Shown: one piece after another, positions 18,896 through 31,419 of the stretch | Layout of the letters: each line of letters begins with the position of its first letter | How positions within the stretch are numbered: position 1 is the first letter of the stretch | Origin: Zoroaster sp. YZ-2022 | Lineage: Eukaryota > Echinodermata > Asteroidea > Forcipulatida > Zoroasteridae | Assembly (NCBI GenBank): GCA_029582265.1 | Contig: CM055823.1 | Span: 20,518,827 to 20,582,826, forward strand | DNA: 64,000 bases | Reading direction: 5' to 3' | Made by a program: the position numbers and the translations under genes | The notes under the pieces: generated by a model | Told to the model about the DNA's origin: nothing | What the model saw: only the letters and a program-made list of their open reading frames with translations | The model's database searches: none

Positions 18896-19623
18896 CAAGA
18901 ACAGACCTAATTCAGGGACATGGCAGTTGCGGCGTCAGCAACGGTTTGGGGGCCGCCATGTCACTCCCCTATTCAATAGTTGGTTACGGTGCGGGAAAGT
19001 AAAGGAGGGACCGGGGGAATCTGCCGATTCCCCCAGAAGGGTGCTAAGGTGGTTATCACGCTGGGTTCGCCTAGAAGATTCAACGCTCCCCAATGCCTGG
19101 TCAATACCTCTGACTAACTTTCTGCAGTAATTAGTTTTGAAAAAAATATATATAATAATTTGTATTACTATTATTATTTTTTAAATTGACTCAATCACAA
19201 ACCATGTGACTTTACGTTTTGTCCCTTATTAACATACAGCTGTTTATTGCATTCGCCCACAAATACTGACAAACTACTACACGTCTTACATCTTGTTATT
19301 TTGATGAAATATATATATTTTAAAACCTTACTCATTGTGCTTTTGATGATTTTGTTAATGGAAAAACATGTCGTGCTTTATTATCTACTGCCACTGAATA
19401 GATTGGGAGACGGGGTACTTCTCGAAATTATAATCACTGCCGCTTAGTGAGATTATTTGGCTTATTACGTGTTAATAGAGGGAACTTACTACTTTTAGGA
19501 AAAAATACAAGGCTTACTCCTGATTTTGAAGACAAAAAGGCTTATTCCGTGTGATTTTGAAGACGTGGGTTTTAAGAAGAATTTGTTAATTGAAACTACA
19601 AGGCTAAATACATTTTGATTTTA

Positions 19624-20400
19624 ACTTTATGGATAAACTAAAAGGATACCTCCTTGTGATATTGACGAGAGAGGGAGAAAAACTAAAAGACTTACCCCTT
19701 GTATTGATATATTTTTGTTTTCATCAAAATCACAAAAATATATCATTACAAGGCTTACCCCTTGTGATTTTGAGAAAAACTAAAATATATAAATACAAGG
19801 CTTACCCCCTTGTGATTTTGATAAAAACAAAAATACATGAATACAAGGCTTACCCCCTTGTGATTTTGATGAAAAATATGTATAGATACAATACTTTCCC
19901 CTTGTGATTTTGATGAAAATGTTTTGGGGAAAAACCAAGTAAATTTGTCATATTAGAGTTGTGTCGGTAAATTTACTGGCAACATTTTTTGCGCCAACCA
20001 AGTCTGATATCAATCGGCAAATTGGGTTAGGGTTAGGGTTAGGGTTAGGGATAGGGTTAGGGTTAGGGTTAGGGTTAGGGTTAGGGATAGGGTTAGGGTG
20101 GGTTGACTTTATGGATAAACTAAAAGGATACCTCCTTGTGATATTGACGAGAGAGGGAGAAAAACTTAAAGACTTGTGTATATATATTTCTGTTTTTTAA
20201 TCAAAATCACAAGTGGTAAGCCTTGTATTTATATTTTTTTTCATCAAAATCAAAAAAATATAGCATTACAAGGTTCAAAATCACAAAAATATATCATTAC
20301 ACTGCTTAACGGTAGCCTTGTGATTTTGAAAAAAAAAAAATATATATATATAAATACAAGGCTTACCCCTTGTGATTTTGAGAAAAAGAGTTACTTTAGG
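19624..20400 (+). repeat. AAGGCTTACCCCTTGTGATT repeat cluster
   Basis: A 35-45-bp unit (ACAAGGCTTACCCCTTGTGA plus TTTTGATGAAAA) recurs many times. The unit contains the inverted pair ACAAGG/CCTTGT, so each can form a hairpin. A 70-bp segment at 19624-19690 is repeated at 20107-20175. The mirrored and longer cluster is at 46500-48533. Confidence 0.8.
20024..20102 (+). repeat. Interstitial TTAGGG repeat block, left arm
   Basis: About a dozen TTAGGG units with two GATAGGG variants. Mirrored by 47307-47670. Confidence 0.95.
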
Positions 20401-20659
20401 AGATTCTTCCAACCGGAAGTTCCGGTTCAATCATGTGCCGTCATTCATACTTCACAATTTTTGTCCTCATAATATGTATGTCAATTGTGCCAAATTTGGT
20501 AAAATTATGTCTAATGTTTTCTCAAGATAGCAAAAAGTGATTTTTTTAACCTGCCGCTCGAGGGCGCTGTTAAGCGCGATGACGTCACCAAATATATTTT
20601 TGAAAAGAGCAGATCCCACTTAACACATAAAACAAGAATGTTTTTTTTTCGAATACCCA

Positions 20660-22850
20660 TTCAGATTTGCGTCAATTCATTAAGAGCTTTTTAAACTTGA
20701 ATTTCCAGTTTGGACAGGAAGTAAGGGTCAATAATTTATGGTCATGTCTTTGTATCAAATGTCGAGTCCTCCATTTTCTGTATGATTATGAAGGAATCAA
20801 GAAACAATTGTGGTTCATGAGATATAACATATATTGTTTTAATTCATTAGATGACCTCACCATGACGTCACAACGTTACCTGGAACTATATGTTAATGTC
20901 AAACTATGTGTTAAGTTTTAAGGATCTTTGAACTCCGCAACTATGTTGTGGCTGTACAAATACATTTACAGAATAGTAATTCAGAATATTTCTTCACTTA
21001 AACTTCCGGTTTCGACCGGAAGGAAAGGTCAGATTGAGGTCACGTCTGTGAACGAAATGTCACATAATTCAAGATCTTTCAGATGATGCAAAGATTGTGA
21101 AAATATCTTTTGTGGTTCATGAGACATGATTTTTTGAAATATTAAACTTTGATTTAGTGTAATTCGATATCTGATGACGTCACCATGACGTCGCAACCTC
21201 GGATACAACTACATGTTAAGGTCTACCTATGTGTTAAGTTTTAAGGTTCTGTACCACAATAATGCTTATTTTTATTTATTTATTTATTTATTCATTTTTA
21301 CTGTTTTAGATATCAAAGACTAAAAATATAAATGAAAAAAAAATTGCACTGACCATTTAGAAATTTGCTAACCGGCTAACCAAAACCAATATTTAAAAGT
21401 AAACACCCAACAATTTTGGAAAAGTTTACCAACCATTTTGTTGTTCTAAACTATTTGTTTCCACATTGTTTATTAACAATCATTGTGGGAAATTTATTGA
21501 TGCTTTTCGTTGAAAAATTATACATATTATTCCATTTGCAAAATTAAATTTAAGTAAGTTGATAAAATAATAAAAAGAAAAGAAATAAAATACATAATTT
21601 AAAAGAAGATCTGGATCTCTTGTCTCAAAATTAAAATTAATTGATTTTGTATTTAAATTATTAAACTACAGTGCCTGAAAACCTTTTGTCAAGGGCGAAT
21701 TGGAAAACTGCTACCATGACATTGATTGCCCATAAACGAAAGCAAAAATAACAAATAAATTCTTTAAAAAATCCTCTGCGCATCGATGACTGTTATTTTG
21801 ACTGCATCAATCGCGAAAAGATGCGAAACATCATATTTCACGATGAGATAATTGAAGTCATGAATGCCAAAAAACGATCTGTTAGAATTCACTCTTAGAT
21901 TTAGAACAAGCGTTAATAATTCCAAAACTATGTACAAAAATGACAGCTCGAAATAAAGGACAACGATAATAATAATAATAATAATAATGTTCCATTCTTA
22001 TATAGCGCATTTCACATAATGTTGCAATGCGCTTTACATTATTACCCCTGGACACTGGGCCAATATCATTCCTATAATCTTTCTCAGCTCCCTGGGGAGT
22101 ATACAGCCAATGTGCAACCTTTTGGCGCTACAGGGCTAATCAAACACAATAACCATCTCTACCCTCACACGATAGTGAAATTACCGTAAACTGTGTGGAC
22201 AAGAAGGTGCTGGCGACGATGACACGTAATGTATTATTCTAATTAAAGAAGAATTTACCATGAGGTGAATGAAACTAAGGCAGAGTATGTGATGTAGACG
22301 GCTGTTGTACATGTACATGTATGTCGGAGATACTACAGTGTACAGTCAATGTAAACACAAGGCTTATATATGCCTCGTGTCTGTGTGTGAGAGAACTTTA
22401 TGGCCGTTCGCACGCGAAATGGGCTGTGCGTAATACCATAGAGAAAGGATACATAGAGAATGGTACTTCTGAATAGTTGTTCACTTAAACTTCTGGTTTC
22501 GACCGGAAGGAGAGGTCAAATTGGGGTCATATATGTGTACGAAATGTGACATAATTCAAGATCTTTAAGATGATGCAAAAATTGTGAAAATATCTGTGGT
22601 TCATGAGATATGATTTTTTTGAAATATTCAACTTTGATTTAGTGTAATTCGATATCTGATGACCTCACCATGACGTCATAACTACATGTTAGGGTCTAAG
22701 TATGTGTTAAGTTTTAAGGTGCTGTGAACCTCACCATGACCTCACAACGTTACCTGGAACTATATGTTATGGTCTAACTATTCGTTAAGTTTTAAGCTTC
22801 TTTGAACTCCGCAACTATGTTTTGACTGTACAAATACATTTACAGATTAT
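20660..22850. repeat. Reiterated ~250-300-bp units in the left arm
   Basis: Recurrent segments at about 20660-20960, 20990-21265, 22480-22735 and 22735-22850 share GGTTCATGAGATAT, CACCATGACGTCA, CCTGGAACTATATGTTA and GTTAAGTTTTAAGG. Several copies contain the CRE-like TGACGTCA. Mirrored at 44220-46260. Confidence 0.75.
21969..22168 (-). mobile_element. SINE-like insertion with ACGATA target duplication
   Basis: An (AAT)n tract is followed by TATATAGCGCATTTCACATA and CTCCCTGGGGAGTATACAG. ACGATA occurs on both sides (21963-21968, 22169-22174). The right arm (about 44836) and the fragment at 16715 lack the insert, giving two independent empty sites. Confidence 0.8.
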
Positions 22851-23177
22851 TATACAGAGCATTTTCGTAGTTTACCGAGCGCCTACGTTCGCTCGAACAC
22901 CTAAAAACCGAACAATAACAAGAGGTGTTCGCGCTATAGCTCGAACACCTGAAAACAAACACTAACATTAGAGTGGCCGACCACTTGAATCAACATGTTC
23001 TCATGCCGCGTCCATTTTGGTTTTGATAGTGATGCAACCTATAGCGTAACGCTGATTCTTCGTATTAACATGCAGGATATTTATTTATTTCTCCTAAACA
23101 TGGTAAACATTAATTTGCCTCCCGATGACCTAAACTTGACGTCACTGCTAACACAGTATGGTAAAAATACCAATTAA

Positions 23178-24039
23178 ATTCTTGTCAATATTCATGGCGA
23201 TCTGAGGCCATTATGGCCATTAAACTTTGTAATTATACCTGAGAGTAAAATTCATATAGGCCATATCTGCATCGCCCTTGGTTAACACCATATAGATTAA
23301 GTGCTTTCCGGTGCAATTACTGAGCTGTCAATTATTATACTCTATGTGAATTGAACAATAACATAACGCATATAAACTAATTTCACATTATAAAAACAGG
23401 TAGGGGAATGTCTGTGGAATACAAAACAGTTCAAAAGATGGTAGAACACTAACTCTTCTCTTCCTCGCTCTCACTGCAAGACAATGGCGGGTAAAGTGCT
23501 TTCGCTGATTGGTTACTTCCCAAAAATGCAAAAATCAGTTTGAATATTATTTCGAGGAATCAAATTATTTAAATTGTTTTCTTCTTCATACTTCAATTCC
23601 CATTTGGATTGTTTTAACACATCAAATGTTTGGATGAGTGATTTAATCGGATTTTTGATTAAAAGAAGTTTGATGACCTAGTCCTGGTCTCCCCACACGC
23701 TATTCTTAGTACCCGGGGGCGTAACGAAGGCATTTTCTTTAGGGGTGTGGAAGCCAATTTACCGACTGACATCAGGGACGTAACCAGGATTTTCAGAGTG
23801 GGGGAAAAACACTTTTTGTTGGTAATTTTACCGACAGAACACGAATAAACAACTGAGCTATTTCTGATTTTGTAGGTTAAACATATATTAGTTTTTTAAA
23901 TATTAAATGTTTTAATTAGGAATATTAAAAAAAACATTTAAAAAAAATTTAATAAAACAAACAAACAAAAATTCTCTGCTCATTTTAAATGTTTTAAATA
24001 ATTTTTTTTTTTTTTATAATTTTACAAAATAGTAATTTT
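23178..24039. other. Left-arm sequence without a gene
   Basis: It mirrors 43000-43900. It contains a TTTACCGACTGACATCAGGG patch related to the unit next to the telomere-like blocks, and poly-A/T runs at 23910-24015. No coding feature was seen. Confidence 0.45.
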
Positions 24040-25170
24040 TGTGCTAGGGAACCGTTTCACCTTTCACTCAGCAGTCAAGCACTCTACCAATTGATATAAG
24101 TGTTTCATACGTATTCGGTAGTATAATCATGTATATTTTTTTTTATAAAAACACAATTTCCTGAGCGGGATTTGATCCTGGGATGTTTTACTCGGCAGTC
24201 AAGCATTGTATCAACTGAGCTAACTGTTTAAACATAATATTTGAAATTAAAGGACTATTTTAAATGTTTTAAATAAGTATACATCGTTTAAATATAACAA
24301 ATTTTTCGTGTGCGGGAGTCGACCTTGGAACGTTTCACTCAGCAGTCAAGCACTCTACCCACTGATATAAGTGGGTTTTTTTAAAGGTATTTTTAGTTTA
24401 AACATATATTTGAAGTTAAACGATCATTGTAAGTAAGTATACACTTAAAGAAAATATATATTTCGTAGGCGGGATTGGATTATCGGGACTATTAAGTCGG
24501 CAGTCAAGCACTCTACCAGGTGAGCTATCTGTTTCTTAGAGATTTGGTAGTTTAAACATATATTTGAAGTTAAACTACCATTTTTAATTTTTTTAAATAA
24601 ATATACATTTTTTATAAAAACACATTTTTCGTGGGCGGGATTCGATCCTAAGACCTTTAACTCTGCAGTCAAGCACTCTACTCGTTTCTGAGCTAATTGT
24701 TTCTTAGATCTTTGATACACTCTTAAAACTAAAGTGTTGAAACAACTGATTTTTATATAGTTTTGCCCTATACCAACGTGTGTATAGCACTGTATACTCA
24801 GTGCTTTCCGAGTGTCTGTGGAAAAGCAATGTTGAAACAACATTTTAAAGAGTTTTGTCATTGATAACTCTTTATAAAGTTGGATTTAACTTTTAAAAGT
24901 GTTGAATTAACATTAATAAAGTTAGACTTAACTTGACTTTGTGTTAATTCTACACTTTCATTGAGTTGAATTTAACTTATCAATTGTTTTCACTCACCGA
25001 ACTCATAAAAGGTTGATTCAACACTTTAGTTTTAAGAGTAGTTTAAATTTATATTTGAAATGAAATGACCAGGTAAATGTTTTAATACGTAATCATTTTT
25101 TTTAATAAATCGCTCCTGGGACCTTTCACTCGGCAGTCAAGCACTCTACCAACTGAGCTCACTGTTTCTT
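24040..25170 (-). repeat. Array of degenerate tRNA-like units, left arm
   Basis: Six or so units about 150-170 bp apart read, on the minus strand, AGCTCAGTTGGTAGAGTGCT, TGACTGC(C/T)GAGTGAAA, then a box-B-like GATCGAATCCCGC. AT-rich spacers with ATATATGTTTAAACTACC separate them. Box A and B positions match a tRNA, but acceptor stems do not close. A MITE (24717-25040) interrupts the array. Mirrored at 41850-42910. Confidence 0.75.
24717..25040. mobile_element. MITE with ACTCTTAAAACTAAAG ends, left arm
   Basis: The terminal inverted repeats are ACTCTTAAAACTAAAGTGTT and its complement, and the interior is rich in AAGTGTTGAATTAAC/GTTAATTCAACACTT pairs. Two relatives lie at 28151-28384 and 41965-42237. 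Confidence 0.8.
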
Positions 25171-25335
25171 ATATATTCAGTCGTTCAGTGATAATTATAC
25201 ATAAATACAGTTGTACATTGTAAAATCTTTATTCTGCTTAGTTCAATAATACATAACAATCACATAATTGTGTTTACATCACTAAAATGTACGTAAAAAC
25301 AGGAGATTGTTTGCTCGTCACCAGTGTCAGTTCTT

Positions 25336-25705
25336 AGGCCGAAAAAAAACAGGTCTCCGGTTTCTGGTCTCCGCACGTGTCGCCTCACATCCGCGCGTCG
25401 GCATTTTTATTTATTTATTTATTCATTTTTTGTTAATTAAAAAAAAAAGCTATGAAACGATGTACAATTGCAGCCAAAATGGCTGGATCGATTGGAATTC
25501 CGCTGCGCTGTGATTTAAACGACTTTTTTCACATAGGGGTATGAAAGTTTGGCCGATTTGTGCAATCAACATACTTTGTGTATGGGAAATTGTGTCTGGT
25601 TCCAATAACCGCGTACTGTATCACGTATTTCACTGGTTGGCAAAAAATAAAGATTAAACAAAAAAGAGCCGAGCTGTGACCAGAACCTGGAGACTTTTTT
25701 GGCCT
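25336..25705. mobile_element. MITE family with AGGCC ends, left-arm copy
   Basis: Inverted ends AGGCCGAAAAAA..GGTTTCTGGTC and complement; includes the ATTTATTT run. Same family as 6405-6789 and mirror partner of 41241-41605. Confidence 0.75.
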
Positions 25706-26234
25706 TATATTTTAAATCATTTGTTTACCCTTCTCTCATTATGAAACTTTCTATTTTAACTTTGCATGGTGGATGAGACAATTAGGTTTATGGGTAACAC
25801 CATGTGTAATAATCTCTTCTTGCAAGAAGTGATATGGTCCTGATGTGGTTCTCCCAGTGTGCTCTGTGAGTCTGTCTGTCTTCAGGCAGACAGAGCACTG
25901 CGTTCGAAACATTGAAAGCAAACTACCTGTTTTTCAGAACCAGATCACTTCTTCCAAAAAGAAATTATTATTTTAAGATATTATTATCAGTATCGTAGCG
26001 GCCAAACTCAGATTTCTTCATTTTGTCAAATGAGGGCGCTGTACCAGTTAAGCAGTAGCAAAGATACTACAAAAGGAAGTAGGACTCTCTGTGTGGAAAC
26101 GTGAAACGCAAAATGGCTGGGCATGGAAGTGCGCCCGCTGTTGTTAGGTAGGTAAAACCAAAATCGTTTGCGCGGTGCTACTGCACTAGGACTATGGCAA
26201 ACTTCCAACCAATTAGCCACCAACTAAACAAGTG

Positions 26235-26338
26235 ATGGCGAGCAGATCGAAAGTTTGGTGTTCTGCCATAAATTGCACCAACAATCCCAAACGGGATTGT
26301 AATCTTCATTTTTATCGGTTTTCAAGGTGCAAAGAAAG
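26235..26338 (+). CDS. THAP-domain first exon
   Basis: The start codon is followed by KVWCSAINCTNNPKRD and LHFYRFSRCKE, ending at a GTAAGG donor in phase 2. The C-x4-C pair and the 'F-x-R-F' turn match the N-terminal half of THAP domains. The downstream tryptophan and the second zinc pair were not located within 2 kb. Confidence 0.6.
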
Positions 26339-26839
26339 GTAAGGCGAAATTTATGGTAGAACATTTTGATCGATAACGACTGGAACATCAATGTTCCAGG
26401 CAGAAATCCGGGCCTGTTTTTTTTTTTATATTCTACAAAACGTTAATGGTCGTTGTTGTACATTAATATGGTTAAAATGGCATGATATAATGTTAGTTTG
26501 TTATTTGTTATTTTTTCCATTGCCCAAAAATGGTAAGCGAATAGGATCAGGAGACAAATAGTCCTCGCCCAAGCGGAGTGGAGTAGTTAAGGGTGTGAGG
26601 GTGATAAGTGAAAGAGTTATATCCCTACCTTTGGCTTTAGAAAAAGAGAAAAGGCAAACAGTGTTCCTTTGTTATTTATTTAAGTTATTTATGTTTTTTT
26701 TATTGACTTGTTACTGGGTTTGTAGTGTTATGATGTTATGTTTCAGGTTTTTCAAGTTGGGTCTTATCATATACAAGAAATCGTTGACCACTTCTTTAAT
26801 TTTTTTGTATTTAAAGAGCTATGATATATGTCGATAGTA

Positions 26840-27265
26840 TACTTACAATAAATATTTATTTATTTATTTATTTACATTTATTTATTTATTTATTTATTTA
26901 TCTTTTTATCTATTTATCTATTTATTTATAACCACCATTACAGAGACATGTTAGTGTACTATTTTTATATGTCTATAGTACACTTATAAAAATGTATTTT
27001 ATTTATTTATTTATTTATATCCACCTTTACAGATACATGTTACTGTACTATTTTTATATGTCTAAAGTACACTTGAAATGTATTTATTTATTTATTGATC
27101 TATTTATTTATCAATTTATTTATTTATAACCATCTTTACAGATGCATGCTAGTGTACTATTTTTATATGTCTATAGTATACTTACAAGAATTTATTAATT
27201 TATAATTTTTTTTAAAGTTTATTTATTTATTTATTATTTATGTATATAATTTATTTATAGAAATC
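26840..27265 (+). repeat. Minisatellite with TTTA runs
   Basis: A unit of roughly 100 bp repeats about four times: ACTATTTTTATATGTCTATA, GTACACTTA, a TTTA-rich run, and ACC(A/T)(C/T)(C/T)(T/A)TTACAGA. Unit lengths vary because of the TTTA run. Confidence 0.75.
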
Positions 27266-28150
27266 TTTACAGATGGTTGCTCATCCAGCACTGCTGATCA
27301 TTAATTGGGGCCTTCTTATTTGTACTGTTACCTCGTTGCAAGTGATGATTAAAAGTGATTGATGATATACAGCACACGATCTCAGCTTTTGCTTCCACCG
27401 TTGGTTTAATTTAAAAAATCTATTGAGATAGGAAACCTTTCTTAAGGCAGAGACAAAAATAAAATAAAAATCCAAAGGTTATCACTTGTATAAAAAGATT
27501 ATTATGACTTGGGTAGCAAAAAAATCGTAGTCTGCAGAAAAGACACCCGATGTATTTTCCATTTGCTTTATATAAACCCCCTTGTAAATCCTGAAGGAAC
27601 ACTTTTTCAAATCTATGCATACATTTTAAGATGGATATTATATAATATGTATCATTTCAATCATCATTTAAGTCTTTCACATATTTGTCTTTAACGCGAA
27701 TTTGCCCTAAACTTGCCGTTACCTTCCTATGGCTTTCTACACTTCGTTAACGTCGTCTGCTTCGTTTTACCTACCTACCGCGTGATGGCGCCCTTCCCCA
27801 TGTACCAATTTTGCTGAGTCATACCGTTACATCGGCTGCCGTGCAAAACGGCACTAGCGTCCTATCTTCCTTTTGTAGTATCTTTGGCAGTAGCGAGTTT
27901 TCCAGAGCAACATGACTTCAGAATTTTAACGTTGGCAACTTGCAGCTAATTTCTTCGCCCAAAGTAATTAATCCCACCAAGGTTTATTAAACGGTTGGTA
28001 CATTAGTTTTCTCTTAACCAAATCATAGAACTCATTTATTGATTATTGTGCTATTTAGTGCTGTTTTTAAGCCTAAAAGTTATACGTTTGTTAATGCTTT
28101 TGTTGGTTGCTCATGTAGTTGTGGAACATGTTATTGTTAGGAAACACATG

Positions 28151-28384
28151 TACACTCTTAAAACGGAAGTGTTGAATTAACATTTTAAAGAGTTCGGTCA
28201 GTGACAACTCTATATAAAGTTAGATTTAACTTTTAAAAGTGTTGAATTAACATTGATAAAATTAGACTTAGCTTGACTCTGTGTTAATCTAACACTTTCT
28301 TTGAGTTAAATTTAACTTTATAAAGTGTTGTCACTCACCGAACTCTTGAAAGGTTGATTCAGCACTTTAGTTTTAAGAGTGTAT
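28151..28384. mobile_element. MITE with ACTCTTAAAAC ends, second copy
   Basis: Same family as 24717-25040, inside the left-arm-only block. Confidence 0.75.
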
Positions 28385-29815
28385 GTTTGGTGTTGGTTAC
28401 ATTATAGGGTGTAGCATAAACCCTTCCTCCCTGCCTGCATTTATACACCAAATATTCTTTAAATACAGATTGGCTATGAGTGTAAATGTTGTATTGACAC
28501 TAGGTTTATAGGTCACAGTTGGTAAACTTGCATCAGTCTGTCCATGTACTTTCATGTATAGGTATAAACATGAACATTACTTTAGTCATGTGCATATTAC
28601 TCAGCTATAGTTCTGTTTTAAATCAAAAGATTACACAAACACTGGATAATTTCTTATGATATATATTTTGTTTCTATTTTATTAGATCATCATGTACAAC
28701 TACATAACAACTGTAACGGAAGTTTATACTACCTAATAAAGGATAATTTCTGGATCTACAGCACAGCATTGCCGTCTTTAATCTTTGGTAGATTCAAGTA
28801 TTTACATTTACTATATAACTATGCTCTGTTTAAAACTTCCAACAGAATTGTGAATGTTGATGGATGGTTTGACCAATTATATTTCAAGGTATACAGATTC
28901 ATTCCGTGGCTTTGTACATTTCAAATGTCAAGAATGGTGAGTGCACATTTGATAACACATATTTCTAGTTTTCAGTTGTATAGATTCCCGTACAGATACT
29001 TGACCAAGCTTCTAGCGAAAGGAAATGCTTACTTCATGTTTTTTAGTATCGCTTGCTGCCTTGCTCATCAATATACACCCATCACAACTTCTAAGTTCCC
29101 CCTAATATTTTTTAGAATATCTCAACAAGTATTGCATGAATTGTAAAAATTCAAAAAGCAAATGACAGAATGACATGTTCTTCACAGCTAGTAATGAAAT
29201 GGTTGAAATTCAATCATACATGCACAATTGACAGTGATTTGAATGAAAATTCAGCTGGAAAAAAAGTTGCAGTACAAAGCATTGCTTCAATGTCATGTTA
29301 CACATGTAGTTTTCTGTAATATTAGGGGGAACTTAGAGGTTGTGATGGGTGTATATACGTCACAATTAATAATTCTAGAGGCATTAACTTTCAGACATAA
29401 ATAAACTCAAATATTTTGTTAAACAAATAAATTAAAATCAATTAAAAATGTGTAAATGTTAAATGCTATAATATCAGCTCATTACAAATGGTAGTCAATA
29501 GCCACTTATTTTAATCCTAGCTGAATTGTTATCAAAGTCAAATTGACAGTGTCACTCAGTTGACGATTTCGTTCACATTATTTATAATGTTAATATTGAA
29601 CAGCAGCTCTTCAAATGTGATTAGCAAATTGTGAATTTTGAGAAGCAAAATACAAGTGTTGTTTGCATTCACTGAGTTGAGTGACATGAATACAAGGGAC
29701 CTCAGGCTGAACAATGAGAGTTCCTTAAACTGGGTGGACATAGGCTCCCCTTAAATAAAGGTGATCTGAAGTGAGCAGGATGTGGTGGCTTTATAGTACT
29801 AGACATTTGACATAT
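28385..29815. other. Inner left arm, no supported gene
   Basis: A 125-codon open frame (28769-29146, plus) is partly mirrored at 40678-40908, but the two diverge by indels and lack family features. It is probably non-coding repeat sequence. Confidence 0.45.
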
Positions 29816-29816
29816 G

Positions 29817-30183
29817 TGAGTGAGTGAGAGTGAGTGAGAGTGAGAGTGAGTGAGTGAGTGTGAGTGAGAGAGTGAGAGTGAGATTGAGTGTGAGAGTGAG
29901 TGAGAGTGAGAGTGAGTGAGGGAGAGTGAGTGAGAGTGAGTGAGAGTGAGAGTGAGTGAGAGTGAGAGTGAGTGAGAGTGAGAGTGAGTGAGAGTGAGTG
30001 AGTGAGAGTGAGTGAGAGTGAGTGAGAGTGAGAGTGAGAGTGAGATTGAGTGTGAGAGTGAGAGTGAGTGTGTGAGAGTGAGTGAGTGAGAGTGAGTGAG
30101 AGTGAGAGTGAGTGAGAGTGAGTGTGAGAGTGAGTGTGAGAGTGAGTGTGAGAGTGAGTGTGAGTGTGAGTGAGAGAGAGAGA
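29817..30183 (+). repeat. GTGAG/GAGAGTGAGT satellite
   Basis: About 365 bp of GTGAGAGTGAGTGA-type repeats begins exactly where the mirrored arm ends. The long Ser/His-Leu open frame on the minus strand is a by-product. Confidence 0.95.
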
Positions 30184-30654
30184 CTTTTTTTAAACTTTTC
30201 AATGAAATTCTTTATTTACAAATTCAAAAACAAAATCAAAATATACAATAAAAGAATAATGAATAAATACAGAACATTTAGCAAATTTGGACAACATTAA
30301 CACACACACCCACACACACAAACGCTAAGGAACTTTCCAGATCCAGATGGGATTATCTTGATGTTTGGGCTCCAAGTACCAACGCCATGGGTAGAGACTT
30401 GACCTTATTGGCGGCTAGATCATTTAACTGTGAACAAAGAGTCATTAGAACATATCTGCAGCGGGAGGTCGAAGTGCACGTTAGGCAATTGGTGGATCTG
30501 GGGCCGATTTCACAAAATCCTACGATATGCGTGGTAACTCGTTGGGGTTTCATAACACGTCATATGTTTACATGTCTGATTAACGATTTTAACGAACTTC
30601 GACGTTAGGCAACTGGCGACCGTACGAAGTTGCGATGTGTTACTCGTCGTCAGT
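30184..30654. other. No gene recognised in palindrome spacer
   Basis: Contains an (AC)n tract (30300-30320) and the phrase GGGGCCGATTTCACAAAATC, typical of dispersed repeats. No supported gene. Confidence 0.4.
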
Positions 30655-30662
30655 TAAGATGG

Positions 30663-30896
30663 CAGCGGCGGCACCAGACCTGTTAAACTGGGGGGGGGGG
30701 GGGCAAGAGGGGGGAAGCTTAAATTTAAGGAGGAAAACATTAATCTTTAATGTAATTATGTACTGCTGAAAAAGCATTGACTTACCATCGGGGAAAAAAT
30801 TGGGGGAGGCAAATTGGGGGGGCGGCAAATTGGGGGCAAAGAAAGTAACCGGGGTGCATTTGCCCCCCTTGCCCCCCACCCGTAGTGCCGCCGCTG
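30663..30896. mobile_element. hAT-type MITE with 8-bp target duplication
   Basis: The ends are CAGCGGCGGCAC and GTGCCGCCGCTG. TAAGATGG flanks both sides (30655-30662, 30897-30904). A CAG..CTG end plus an 8-bp duplication is the hAT signature. The 234-bp body is G-rich and non-coding. Confidence 0.85.
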
Positions 30897-31104
30897 TAAG
30901 ATGGCCAAATGGAATCATCATAAGTTACGAAGGAAAGCAACTACTTTTTCAATTCTAATTTTCAGCATAAAATGTATTTGTCATGAACTAAACCACATGG
31001 TTCATAATCTATCATCATATATTATCGGCAAACATTTTTAAAATACCTCAAATGGTTATTTACGTATCAATTGTTAATTGTATTCACCATTTATATGGTA
31101 TATT

Positions 31105-31377
31105 GGAGTGCCATGGTCGAGCGGTTTAGTGCATCGTATTTGTGTTCTGATGGCTGATTCGTCAAAATGTGGGTTCGAATCCCAGCCACGACCGGGGTGC
31201 TCTCCACCCAGGCGGTAAATGGGTACCTGTGAGGGCAGAGTTGGTTGTTGTGTTTGATTAGCCCATATGCGCTGAAATGGCAGTAATTGAGCTGTATACT
31301 CCCCAGGGAGCTGAGATGGTTTCAGGAATGATTTATGCGCCTGATGAGCAGGGGTCATATCATCATCATCATCGTCG

Positions 31378-31419
<42 letters not shown>

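Larger units (their letters stand above)
16995..19000. repeat. 2-kb imperfect palindrome with tRNA-derived segments
   Basis: The outer arms 17010-17215 and 18790-18995 are inverted copies, as are the inner arms 17905-18240 and 18370-18800. The centre is a C/A-rich run near 18300-18340. The left side also carries an unpaired 690-bp insert (17216-17905). Each inner arm holds a tRNA-like segment, which suggests two SINEs inserted head to head or a fold-back element. Confidence 0.75.
26055..27888 (+). mobile_element. THAP-type DNA transposon relic with inverted repeats
   Basis: TAGCAAAGATACTACAAAAG at 26056-26075 is mirrored by CTTTTGTAGTATCTTTGGCA at 27870-27889, with about 30 bp matched overall. 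Between them lies a THAP-domain exon. No catalytic domain remains. THAP domains are DNA-binding parts of P-element and Kolobok-type transposases; which family this is cannot be decided. Confidence 0.55.
26010..28797. other. 2.8-kb block present only in the left arm
   Basis: The right arm reads straight through TATTATCAGTATTTACATTT. In the left arm CAGTA and GTATTTAC are separated by 2.8 kb. The block contains a THAP-type DNA transposon relic, a minisatellite and a MITE. Either it was inserted here with a GTA repeat at its edges, or the right arm lost it through GTA microhomology. Confidence 0.7.
19490..29815. repeat. Left arm of a giant imperfect palindrome
   Basis: From near 19490 to 29815 the sequence is mirrored at 39205-48533. 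Matching landmarks include 20405-20625 with 46315-46510, 22860-23200 with 43890-44225, 24040-25150 with 41850-42910, 25830-25990 with 40970-41120, 28795-29000 with 40755-40960, and 29540-29815 with 39205-39430. The left arm alone carries a SINE (21969-22168) and a 2.8-kb block (26010-28797). No gene in it is convincingly functional. Confidence 0.9.

Noticed and set aside
20024..20102. Chromosome end or telomere fusion point
   Set aside because: The block is short, degenerate, and flanked on both sides by single arm sequence; the mirrored block is 27 kb away.
29702..30202. 166-codon Ser/Leu/His-rich open frame on the minus strand
   Set aside because: It is the translation of the GTGAG satellite; no start context or protein features.
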